A DNA stretch of 64,000 bases from Dictyobacter aurantiacus (lineage in GTDB: Bacteria; Chloroflexota; Ktedonobacteria; Ktedonobacterales; Ktedonobacteraceae), in contig NZ_BIFQ01000001.1 in assembly GCF_003967515.1 (NCBI RefSeq), positions 1,922,001 through 1,986,000 on the forward strand. The letters run 5' to 3'. Both the position numbers and the translations under genes were made by a program. The notes below the pieces were generated by a model. It saw nothing but the letters and a program-made list of their open reading frames with translations. It had not been told where the DNA came from and searched no databases. Below, piece after piece: positions 37,054-44,903 of this stretch; within the stretch, counting starts at the first letter, position 1, and each line of letters starts with the position of its first letter.

Positions 37054-38292
37054 TTACCGAGTTTGATGAATTGTGATCGCGTCCCGCTGGGTGCTGACGG
37101 CGATCTGTGCCTGCGGGCGCTTGCCGTTAGAGAGCCGTCCAAACTCGTTGCTGACCGGACCAGAGCCGCTGCTGACACTGATGTGGAACGCTTCAAAGCG
37201 GGGCAGAGACAGGCTCAGAGAACCATTGATAGTGGTGAAATGGAAATTACCAGTCCGGGCCAGCGAGCCGTCGAAGGTAATCGCTCCATTATCTACGGTC
37301 ATGGACGATTGGCCGGTCAGCTGAACGTGGCGCGTCTCAATATCGCCCTGACGCGTAGATGCATTGAGCTGACCCTTCACATTATGCAACGCGATCGATC
37401 CGGTATCGGCCTGCAGCGTCATATTGCCCTCGCTATCATCAACCACAATCGAGCCGCTAGCAGTACGGGCAGAAGTCTGGCTAACATTGCCGGTTATAGT
37501 AATCGTTCCGGCGGCGGTATAGGCCTCAACAGAGGCGGTTGGAGGAATCGTCACATCGATATCTACCCCACGCGAACCAGCGAAAAGATAGTCAGGATCG
37601 AGGCGGGCGTCGACGGTCGTCTTAGCTCCATCTTGATTATATGTCACGTCAGTATTGATCAGTCCCAATCCCATGCCCTCTGAATACTTGTTCACCTGAA
37701 AACTAAACGGGCCATGTGCCTGACTATGAATATGGATAGTCCCGGTATCGTTATTGATCACGATTTTCTGGTGCTCCTGCTGCGGAAAAAAGTAACTCTC
37801 GCTGGCGTTCTGGGTGCCAGCCCTGTTGATAATGCCGACGGCAATCAGGCCCACTACCAGCGCGATCAGTAAGATAAACATAAGAATTCTGCCCAGATCA
37901 TTCTGATTGGAGCGCTGTAAGCGCCAGTCGGGGGCCGGATGAGGGCCGTATAATGGCGACCAGAGGCCCATTCCCCATTTTGATAGCCTTTCTTGCAGGG
38001 ACGTAGTAGGAGAGGTGGTCGCAATGGGTTCAGACACCTCGGTCTCTGTGTGTTCGCCTTCTGCGGTAATCTCAGCAGCTTCGACAGCCGCCACCGCTTC
38101 AGCCTGTGCCTCCTCGTGAGGCGATGACGCCACATCAGACTCATCAGGGGGTACAATCTCTACGGTGCATTCATCAGCAGCAGGCATTTCTTGCGTTTCC
38201 GCCTGCTCTTCTGATTGATTGGATGGAGACGATTGTTGTTGCTTTTTCTGGCGTTTAGGAGACGCCTGACCAGTCTCTAGATACTTACTCAT
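37054..38292 (-). CDS. DUF4097-type membrane protein
   Basis: The start is ATG 38292 (MSKYLETGQ), with AAGGGGC upstream. An acidic Gln/Glu-rich cytoplasmic part of about 110 residues, one membrane helix (LMFILLIALVVGLIAVGII) and an outer beta-helix domain follow. The helix repeats are of the DUF4097 type: GTITITGNVSQTSARTASGS, GNMTLQADTGSIALHNVKG, GDIETRHVQLTG. Such domains form right-handed parallel beta rolls and have no known catalysis. The neighbouring gene encodes a paralogue in the same orientation, so the two probably work together at the envelope. Confidence 0.78.
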   Translation of the reverse strand: MSKYLETGQASPKRQKKQQQSSPSNQSEEQAETQEMPAADECTVEIVPPDESDVASSPHEEAQAEAVAAVEAAEITAEGEHTETEVSEPIATTSPTTSLQERLSKWGMGLWSPLYGPHPAPDWRLQRSNQNDLGRILMFILLIALVVGLIAVGIINRAGTQNASESYFFPQQEHQKIVINNDTGTIHIHSQAHGPFSFQVNKYSEGMGLGLINTDVTYNQDGAKTTVDARLDPDYLFAGSRGVDIDVTIPPTASVEAYTAAGTITITGNVSQTSARTASGSIVVDDSEGNMTLQADTGSIALHNVKGQLNASTRQGDIETRHVQLTGQSSMTVDNGAITFDGSLARTGNFHFTTINGSLSLSLPRFEAFHISVSSGSGPVSNEFGRLSNGKRPQAQIAVSTQRDAITIHQTR

Positions 38293-38391
38293 CACTTGCC
38301 CCTTCATGCTATAAAAAGCCACACTCCTACTATCCACAATCGGAGTGGCGAGGGTAAAACTAAAGCGAAGGTTGCTCAATCAGCGGCAGGC

Positions 38392-39501
38392 TTAGTTGTC
38401 TTCATTAATTTCGACATTGCCAGACATAGTGGCGATGCCGATATGGGCCCGGGGGCCAGTTCCAACAACGTTGCTGCCAAATTCGTTATCGACCGAGCTA
38501 TGATCGGCGAAGACACGCAGGTTGAAGCTGGCGTTTGATGGCAACGAGACATCGATGGCTCCCCCACGGGACTCAAAGCTATACTCATTTTCGGGATCGA
38601 CATTGCCATCAAAGACGATCTTGCCATCCTGCGATCGCATGTGTGAAGGACCGGTGAGATGGGCATCACCAACCTCGATATGACCTTGATTGGTCGTAAA
38701 GGCTACCTGCCCATCGACCTGGTCGACATCAATGGCTCCATCGCGCGAGTAAAAAGCGATATGCCCGTCTCCGCTATGGACGTTTTGCGCGTTGATGGAA
38801 TCGCTGGCCTCAACACTCATATTGCCGGTAATGCTATCGATCTTGACCGCGCCGTGCTCGGCCGTGATCTGAACATTGATCAAGGTGGGGACCGTCACAT
38901 CCAGGTCCACACTCTGGGCGTCGCTGTGCTCATTATCACCCACGCGGTCCGTATCGATCAGGATCGTATGCCCGTTGTCCACTACACGTGCATCCACGTT
39001 CATCTCGCTGCCGGGCCGCGAGATCCAGCTCGCGTTATACCTGGTCGAGGTTACACTGATCGGACTATTATCGCTACCATGAAGGTGTACCCGTCCCCGG
39101 GCATTATGGATGACGACATTGCACGGGTGATCTGCCGCCAGTTGCTGGGTGGTCGTATTTTTAGCCTGCACCATCTGCTTGAATAGATTGCCACCGCCAG
39201 CCAGCATAAAGAGTAGTAAACAGAGAATAAGAGCTGGAGGAATAAACTTTAAGGCCTTGAGAAACGGCGAAGGGCCCGGCGCGGGTACCAGTTTTTCCCC
39301 CAGCATCTCGCGATGAGGAAAATCATCGACCGGCCCACGATATCCTTCAAGGTAGAGCGGAACGGGCACCCTCTCTCTTTCTTGTTGCGCCTGCTGCTGT
39401 GGATGCTCATGGATTGGAGCGGTCGGATCCGCGTAGCCATCAAAAGGCCGTTGCGGCTCTTGAGAACGAGAATCACCAAATGAAGATTGCTGCTTGCCCA
39501 T
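38392..39501 (-). CDS. DUF4097-type membrane protein, paralogue of the next gene
   Basis: The start is ATG 39501 (MGKQQSSFGD), with AGGGGAAC upstream. A Gln/Pro-rich cytoplasmic part, one membrane helix near 95 (IPPALILCLLLFMLAGGGNL) and an outer DUF4097 domain follow. The repeats include GAVKIDSITGNMSVEASDSI and GHIAFYSRDGAIDVDQVDG. It ends in GTGPRAHIGIATMSGNVEIN, similar to the ending of the paralogue. The genes are 99 bases apart, consistent with a tandem duplication and one transcript. Confidence 0.78.
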   Translation of the reverse strand: MGKQQSSFGDSRSQEPQRPFDGYADPTAPIHEHPQQQAQQERERVPVPLYLEGYRGPVDDFPHREMLGEKLVPAPGPSPFLKALKFIPPALILCLLLFMLAGGGNLFKQMVQAKNTTTQQLAADHPCNVVIHNARGRVHLHGSDNSPISVTSTRYNASWISRPGSEMNVDARVVDNGHTILIDTDRVGDNEHSDAQSVDLDVTVPTLINVQITAEHGAVKIDSITGNMSVEASDSINAQNVHSGDGHIAFYSRDGAIDVDQVDGQVAFTTNQGHIEVGDAHLTGPSHMRSQDGKIVFDGNVDPENEYSFESRGGAIDVSLPSNASFNLRVFADHSSVDNEFGSNVVGTGPRAHIGIATMSGNVEINEDN

Positions 39502-39702
39502 GTATAGTTCCCCTACAATTGCACCATACCGCATCCTGGCGAGAAGATTGATACGAACGACCAGTTTGCAATAAAGCTGCCACCAATGCCCACATACCTC
39601 ACTATACCTGACACCCCAACATCCCTATCACGCCATATCAGGAAAGAAAATAGACAGTTACCACTCCTTGCTGTCTTCAGTAAGACAATCCAACCAACAA
39701 AA

Positions 39703-39765
39703 ACCCATCCTGTTTCGTTGCTATTCCACATGTATTGTACTACATTAGGACGAAACAGGATGGGT
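39703..39765. terminator. terminator at the end of the ccm operon
   Basis: ACCCATCCTGTTTCGT and its perfect complement (16 bp) enclose a 31-nt loop, just beyond the stop of the last operon gene at 39783. Confidence 0.7.
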
Positions 39766-39782
39766 GAAATGGTATTGTCGTG

Positions 39783-40283
39783 TTACTTTTTCCTGGGTGC
39801 AAGCCGGGCTTGAAGATCCTTTGTATGATTCGTCATGGCAAATGGGATGCGCCAGATAAACAGGAGCACGGTATTAGAGATCAGAGTTACCAGGCCAAAG
39901 GTGATGGCGGAGACCACGGTTGGTAGATGTTGCTCAAAAACAAAGTGCAAAATGACACCTATTGGCCAGGCCGCCAGCCAGGCAAAACCAGTTTTACGGG
40001 CCATCTGGCGTGGCTCCGTCATCAATTCACGGCGAAACGCCCCCATAAAAGGCGCGATGGCAAACCAGCTGATAGCAAATGGCAGAGCGGTCCAGACAAC
40101 CTTTAAGACCGCGGTCAGACCCGTATCCTCACCATGGCTCTGGCGTCCGATAACCGAGAAGATCAAAAAGACCAGGATATCGCCGAAGATCAGCATCCAC
40201 AGCCGCCGGGCCTCCTGCTTATTGCGAGGCTTGCTCTCTTCAAGGGCCGAGGTGGTCACAGTTTTTTTCTCTTTGACAGCCAC
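39783..40283 (-). CDS. DUF3054 membrane protein
   Basis: The start is taken as GTG 40283, six bases after AAGGAGC. The 166-residue protein has four membrane helices. The motif FGDILVFLIFSVIGRQSHGE and a WTALPFAISWF stretch are typical of DUF3054. It is the last gene of the cytochrome c biogenesis operon, one base after ccmD ends. The function is not established; membership in the operon suggests a link to the respiratory membrane. Confidence 0.78.
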   Translation of the reverse strand: MAVKEKKTVTTSALEESKPRNKQEARRLWMLIFGDILVFLIFSVIGRQSHGEDTGLTAVLKVVWTALPFAISWFAIAPFMGAFRRELMTEPRQMARKTGFAWLAAWPIGVILHFVFEQHLPTVVSAITFGLVTLISNTVLLFIWRIPFAMTNHTKDLQARLAPRKK

Positions 40284-40284
40284 A

Positions 40285-40443
40285 CTAAAGCTCCTTTTCC
40301 TGCTGTAGCTGCTGCTCGCGCACCAGCTCTTCAACGGCGGCCAGTTCGACGCGCACCCCACGAATGCGCATGGCCAGAATCACCAGGTAGAGGCAGATAG
40401 CCAGCCAGGCAATAATATAAGCAGCGATCAAGTATGTTTGCAT
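40285..40443 (-). CDS. ccmD: CcmD-like small membrane protein
   Basis: This 52-residue protein begins MQTYLIAAYIIAWLAICLYL, one membrane helix, followed by a charged helical tail (RVELAAVEELVREQQLQQEK). Size, topology and position directly after ccmC are those of CcmD, which holds CcmC with CcmE in heme export. AAGGACG lies before the ATG. Sequence similarity in this family is low, so the call rests on context. Confidence 0.75.
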   Translation of the reverse strand: MQTYLIAAYIIAWLAICLYLVILAMRIRGVRVELAAVEELVREQQLQQEKEL

Positions 40444-40460
40444 CGTTTCGTCCTTTATCC

Positions 40461-41198
40461 TTATTCCACAATCGCGCGTAACTGTTGCGCCAACGCCTGC
40501 AGACGCTGCAATTGATAAGCCTGTACCATCATAAAAGCATAGAGCAGGGTAATAGCCACCAGAGCCACCATCAAGGTCAGTGTCGCCTGTGGAGGAAGCG
40601 CGCCCTGCACGCCAACCTGAGCCACAGGATGCTGTCCGCGCCACCAGCTCACCGAAAGATAGATGATCGGCACATCAATGGCGCCAATGACGCCGATCAC
40701 GGCTCCGGCGCGCGCACCCTCGCTCGTTCTTCCCATGTAGCTGCGCAGCATCAAATACCCGACGTACATAAACCACAGAATCAAGGTGGCCGTCAAGCGA
40801 GCATCCCAGACCCACCAGGCGCCCCAGATCGGCTTGCCCCAAAGCGAACCGAGGATCAAGGTGATGGAGAGGAAAACCACGCCGACCTCAGCGGCCGCGC
40901 GCGCCAGCCAGTCCAGCCGCGCATCTGGCTTGAACAGATAGATAATACCGGCCACCGCCAGGATAATAAAAGAGAGCATGCCTACCCAGGCCGTGGGGAC
41001 ATGGAAGTAGAAGATGCGCTGGGTCTCTCCCTGCAGACTATCGACCGGCGTATAGAAAAAGATCATCCACAACGACACCGCCAGCGTGAGGGCGGTCAGG
41101 CCCCCTAAAATGAGAGATACCAGGGGCCAGCGTCCCCCCGACTGCCTGGCCGAGGCAGCGCGTTTCTCCGTACCCGATATCTGTTTCGCTAAAGCCAT
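40461..41198 (-). CDS. ccmC: heme exporter subunit CcmC
   Basis: The start is ATG 41198 (MALAKQISG), with GAGGAAC upstream. Six membrane helices surround the tryptophan-rich signature WGKPIWGAWWVWDARLTATL (about 120-139). His in FYFHVPTAW and a His near the end should ligate heme. CcmC loads heme onto CcmE. It follows ccmB by 63 bases and precedes ccmD. Confidence 0.93.
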   Translation of the reverse strand: MALAKQISGTEKRAASARQSGGRWPLVSLILGGLTALTLAVSLWMIFFYTPVDSLQGETQRIFYFHVPTAWVGMLSFIILAVAGIIYLFKPDARLDWLARAAAEVGVVFLSITLILGSLWGKPIWGAWWVWDARLTATLILWFMYVGYLMLRSYMGRTSEGARAGAVIGVIGAIDVPIIYLSVSWWRGQHPVAQVGVQGALPPQATLTLMVALVAITLLYAFMMVQAYQLQRLQALAQQLRAIVE

Positions 41199-41260
41199 AA
41201 ACGTGTTCCTCAAAACCGGACTCTCTTCAACCCGGAGTCCATCCACTCTGAATAATCGGA

Positions 41261-41950
41261 TTATTCCTCAACAACATATTGAAATAACAGCGTCGAGACG
41301 CTGAGAAAGATCACATCAAAAGCGATCAACAGGCTGAGCCATGGTGGCTCGTTGACGCCCGGCACGAGCAGCAGCGTGGTGGCCCGCACCGCGCTGATCA
41401 CCACCGGTACCACCAGTGGGAAGACCAGGATGGGCAGGAGCAGCTCGCGCGCCTGCGTGCTGGCGGCCAGTACCGAAAACAGCGTGCCGACCGAAGCGAT
41501 GCCCAGAGCTCCCAATAAGACGATGGGAACCAGCGCCAGCAAAGTCGGACCCTCCCAGATTGGTAGATTAAAGAGAATCGCGAAGACCGGCAGGGCGATA
41601 ATTTCTACTACACCGATAAATAGCAAATTTCCGAGCAGTTTGGCAAGGTAGATAGCCTTGCGATCCACCGGAGTCAGCAGCAGACGATCCAGCAGGCCCT
41701 GCTCGCGCTCGGCCGCCACGGTCCTACCCAGACCAAGCAGGCTGGCGAAGATAAAGGCGACCCACAATGCTCCCGGCGCGATAGCGACAACGTTGCTGAC
41801 ATGCAGATCAAAGGTGAAATTGAAGATCACCAGTACCAACAGGGCAAACATCCCCATGCCAATCCAGGTCTGCCTGCTACGCAGCTCGTAACGGATGTCT
41901 TTCCACAGGATCGCCCATAACTGACTGAAAAAGAGGCTGGCCATTTTCAT
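41261..41950 (-). CDS. ccmB: heme ABC exporter membrane subunit CcmB
   Basis: The 229-residue protein has six membrane helices and the CcmB pattern: WKDIRYELRSRQ near the start and EREQGLLDRLLLTPVDRKAI in the middle. With CcmA it forms the ABC part that releases holo-CcmE from CcmC. The ATG overlaps the ccmA stop by four bases, with GGGAGG upstream. Confidence 0.92.
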   Translation of the reverse strand: MKMASLFFSQLWAILWKDIRYELRSRQTWIGMGMFALLVLVIFNFTFDLHVSNVVAIAPGALWVAFIFASLLGLGRTVAAEREQGLLDRLLLTPVDRKAIYLAKLLGNLLFIGVVEIIALPVFAILFNLPIWEGPTLLALVPIVLLGALGIASVGTLFSVLAASTQARELLLPILVFPLVVPVVISAVRATTLLLVPGVNEPPWLSLLIAFDVIFLSVSTLLFQYVVEE

Positions 41951-42720
41951 CGCGTGACCTCCCGATAGCGCCGCTGCAGCTCTTCAAGCGACAGAGTGGC
42001 GCTCTCGTGCTGGTAGGTCACACGGCCACCAGCCAGGATCACGATCTGATCGCTCCAGGCAATGGCGCGCTCCAGGTTGTGGGTGGTAAAGAGCATGCTA
42101 CCACCGCGCTCGGTATGCTCCGCCAGCAGGGACTCAACCAGATCGTTGCCGTGCTGATCCAGTCCGGTATCGGGCTCATCCAGCAAGAGCAGCCGTGGCT
42201 CGTGCAGCAGGGCGCGCGCCCAGGCCACGCGCTGTACCTGCCCGCGCGAGAGCGCGCGAATGCGGTCGTTCGCCCGGCGCTCCATCCCCACACGCTGCAA
42301 CAGCACAGTGGCTCGCTCGCGGACATGCGTCACACCATACAGCTTGCCAAAGAACAACAGATTTTCCAGTACCGTCAATTCTTCATACAGATAGGGCTGG
42401 TGGGCCACGAAGCCAACCAGCCGGCGAATCTCCTGCAGCTCGTAGTGGCTATCCAATCCATACACCCGCACAGTCCCCGATCCGGCCTTGCTCAGACCAG
42501 TCAGGATACGCAGCAGCGTCGTCTTACCTGCGCCGTTCGCGCCCAGCAAGGCCATGCGCTGCCCACGTGACAACATCAGCTGAACGTTACGCAGCACCGG
42601 CTTGAGGCCAAACCCCTTCTTTAGATTGGAAATCTCGATCGCTAACGCCGTTGGAGCCCCCACATCTGGATGCGCGGGAGCGGGCTGCACGGCGGCCATC
42701 TGCTCACCTGGCCTGCTCAT
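41947..42720 (-). CDS. ccmA: heme ABC exporter ATP-binding protein CcmA
   Basis: The 257-residue protein is an ABC ATPase: Walker A LLGANGAGKTTLLRIL (about 58-73), signature LSRGQVQRVAWARAL, Walker B LLLLDEPDTGLD and the switch His in LFTTHNLERA. Position before ccmB and ccmC identifies it as CcmA. It powers the release of heme-loaded CcmE. About 25 extra N-terminal residues are Pro/Ala-rich. Confidence 0.92.
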   Translation of the reverse strand: MSRPGEQMAAVQPAPAHPDVGAPTALAIEISNLKKGFGLKPVLRNVQLMLSRGQRMALLGANGAGKTTLLRILTGLSKAGSGTVRVYGLDSHYELQEIRRLVGFVAHQPYLYEELTVLENLLFFGKLYGVTHVRERATVLLQRVGMERRANDRIRALSRGQVQRVAWARALLHEPRLLLLDEPDTGLDQHGNDLVESLLAEHTERGGSMLFTTHNLERAIAWSDQIVILAGGRVTYQHESATLSLEELQRRYREVTR

Positions 42721-43964
42721 CGCCGCGTAGTCTCCTTCTCACTCATCAGAGAGCGCAGACGAGCCTTCGTTCTGGCGCGCTGCTTCTCGTAGCGATCTCT
42801 GGTAATATTACCCGCCTCATACTCTTTATCCAGCTTTAATAACTCCTGAAGCAGCGCTTGCTCTGGATTATCAGCCACGAGCGCTTTCGATGTAGTTTTA
42901 TCTGTTTGCTCACTGGCGTCCAGCTTTTGCTGAGTGGCCACGCGCTTATGCTGGGAACGAAAGAGGAACCAGGTCATCGCCACGATCGCGACCAGCACCA
43001 GCACACCAACAATCAGCCAGATGGTCGCGGCGTTAAAGGACGGGGAACCAGCATGGCTGGCCGGCACAGCCAGCCCCTCCAGGGACATCGCAACCTGCTT
43101 ATGCGCGGGCAGTACCGTGGCGCTAAAAGCATGATACGCGCGATTATCGGCGTTCACAATGCCGGACGAGGTAAGGTCTTTGGAACTGGCATGCAACGCT
43201 GGATCAACCAGCACAGAGAGCGAGACCGTCGGGTACTGCGTCTCATACGGGAAGGTATAGGTCGAGCCCGTGTAAGGGACCTCGTAGGAGTATGAGAATT
43301 CATTGGTACCGGGCAGCAGGGCCGCGTCGGTGGCGAATCCCTGATTGACCTGAATCACCTGGTAACCGGAGAAGCCACTGCCCAGCGTAATGTTACGCAC
43401 GCCTGCTGGTAAAGAGAAGAGCAGCGCGTTCGGCTTGCCTTTACTGGCATTCAAAGAGCCAACATAGGTCTTTTTATTCAAGTTCTGAAACGAGAAGGCC
43501 TGCGAAACATTGATGACGCCTTTGGCGGGATCGTCCTGGCGCATCAATACGGTAGAGCGCACGACGGCCACGTTGTCAGTGCTGGTGGTGGCCTCATAGA
43601 CCTGCACGTTGGCGGTCTGCGCGGCCTTCTGATTCAGCGTCACCGCGTTGCTGACGTATTGCGCGCCCTGATAGCGCGTATAGACCACGTAAGTGATGGT
43701 CTGATCGGTCGCCAGCTTGCTAAAGGTGAAACGCCCCCGCGCATCGGTCTTCACCGTACCGGCGTCGCGACTATTGCTCCCCTGGGCCAGCTGCAATGTG
43801 ACGTCTTGCCCGCCCACTGGCGCATTGTTGTTGGTACCATCTAATACCTGGCCCGAGATCTGTCCATTTTCGGCGGCTGCGTGAACCGGAGTTACCTGCC
43901 AGCTCAAGACAATGAACGCGAGTATTGAGACCAGTAGCAAGCTACTCGTGATTCGTTTTCTCAT
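42717..43964 (-). CDS. exported membrane protein in the ccm operon
   Basis: The 415-residue protein has a signal peptide (ending VHAAAE, near 30) and a carboxypeptidase-regulatory-type beta domain (GQISGQVLDGTNNNAPVGGQ ... TDARGRFTFSKL). A second beta-rich outer domain and one membrane helix near 317-338 follow. The short cytoplasmic tail has LLKLDKEYEAGNITRDRYEK, a motif shared with the adjacent CcmI-like protein. No cofactor motif is seen. Its start overlaps the upstream gene by 23 bases. A role in cytochrome assembly is inferred from the operon. Confidence 0.72.
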   Translation of the reverse strand: MRKRITSSLLLVSILAFIVLSWQVTPVHAAAENGQISGQVLDGTNNNAPVGGQDVTLQLAQGSNSRDAGTVKTDARGRFTFSKLATDQTITYVVYTRYQGAQYVSNAVTLNQKAAQTANVQVYEATTSTDNVAVVRSTVLMRQDDPAKGVINVSQAFSFQNLNKKTYVGSLNASKGKPNALLFSLPAGVRNITLGSGFSGYQVIQVNQGFATDAALLPGTNEFSYSYEVPYTGSTYTFPYETQYPTVSLSVLVDPALHASSKDLTSSGIVNADNRAYHAFSATVLPAHKQVAMSLEGLAVPASHAGSPSFNAATIWLIVGVLVLVAIVAMTWFLFRSQHKRVATQQKLDASEQTDKTTSKALVADNPEQALLQELLKLDKEYEAGNITRDRYEKQRARTKARLRSLMSEKETTRR

Positions 43965-44310
43965 AGGACTCCTTTAGCTGGCGCAACTGCTGTTCAATAT
44001 CATCATCAATCTCTTGCTCTCGCTCATAACGAGACTTCAAAGCGGTCAGGGCGCGGCGCATGTAGCGCTCGCGCAGCGAACGATAGTCGGGCTCCTCGAT
44101 ATTGCCCAGTTGATAGTCCAGTTCAACCTCTTGAATAGAGGAGCGCGCCTGCTGCTCATCCTCGGCCAACTCCTTCACCTCGGTCTCCGGCTGCTCTCGC
44201 TCCATCTCCACTTGAGTCTGCCGATCTTTTTTCATCGAGCCCGTGTAGAGTGGATAGAGAACGAACACAAGGGATAGCAGCCCCAGGACCATCGCGATTA
44301 TCAGCGCCAT
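43942..44310 (-). CDS. CcmI-like small membrane protein
   Basis: The 122-residue protein has one N-terminal membrane helix (LIIAMVLGLLSLVFVLYPLY) and a charged coiled tail with ELDYQLGNIEEPDYRSLRER. This matches the N-terminal part of CcmI, which in other bacteria recruits apocytochrome c through a periplasmic TPR domain. The TPR part is absent here. The ATG overlaps the ccmH stop by one base (TGATG). Confidence 0.7.
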   Translation of the reverse strand: MALIIAMVLGLLSLVFVLYPLYTGSMKKDRQTQVEMEREQPETEVKELAEDEQQARSSIQEVELDYQLGNIEEPDYRSLRERYMRRALTALKSRYEREQEIDDDIEQQLRQLKESYEKTNHE

Positions 44311-44903
44311 CAGTTTGCCTCCGTTCTCGGCCGCCTGAAGAGCGGATCATCGGCGGCGAGTTCCTGTTCTAATTGTGCTCGATAGCGCTCCAGTTCAGTA
44401 TCGGTCTCATTGTCTATCCCGGTATTTTGCTCATCCTGGCCGCCCGCAGCGGTCGCGGCAAGGGCCAGCGCGGGAGCGGACTCTTTCCGCCAGTCGCGCA
44501 CAACCAGGAAAAGGAAGATGCAACCCGCCAGCAACAAAGCGATCGGGACGATCCACGCCAGCAGGGTAAAGCCCTGCCATTGTGGCACCCAGACGATATT
44601 GCCCTCACCGTAGCGATTGGCAAAATATTGGATGATCTCCTGATCAGATTTTCCAGCCAACACCTGTTGCCGAATGATACCACGCATCTCAAGGGCCAGG
44701 CCAGAGGGGGCATCAGCCACCGATTCACCCTGGCAGACGGGGCAGCGGAGCTGCGATGCGATATCGTGCACCCGCTGATCAACCGTCTGCTGCTTCGGAG
44801 CCGAGAATAGCTGCCAGGACCAGACGGCCGCGATCAGGGCCAGTGCGGCCAGCACTAGCAGCAGCGAACGTTTCGGCTGCATAGCTTTCTTCTGTATACT
44901 CAT
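44310..44903 (-). CDS. ccmH: cytochrome c-type biogenesis protein CcmH
   Basis: The 197-residue protein has a signal anchor near 12-32, then the redox motif IASQLRCPVCQGESVADA (Cys pair near 54 and 57). RYGEGNIVWVPQWQGFTLLA and a second membrane helix follow. CcmH reduces the CXXCH disulphide of apocytochrome c for heme attachment. It is translationally coupled to ccmF (ATGA) and to the CcmI-like gene. The C-terminal tail is acidic and longer than usual. Confidence 0.93.
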   Translation of the reverse strand: MSIQKKAMQPKRSLLLVLAALALIAAVWSWQLFSAPKQQTVDQRVHDIASQLRCPVCQGESVADAPSGLALEMRGIIRQQVLAGKSDQEIIQYFANRYGEGNIVWVPQWQGFTLLAWIVPIALLLAGCIFLFLVVRDWRKESAPALALAATAAGGQDEQNTGIDNETDTELERYRAQLEQELAADDPLFRRPRTEAN

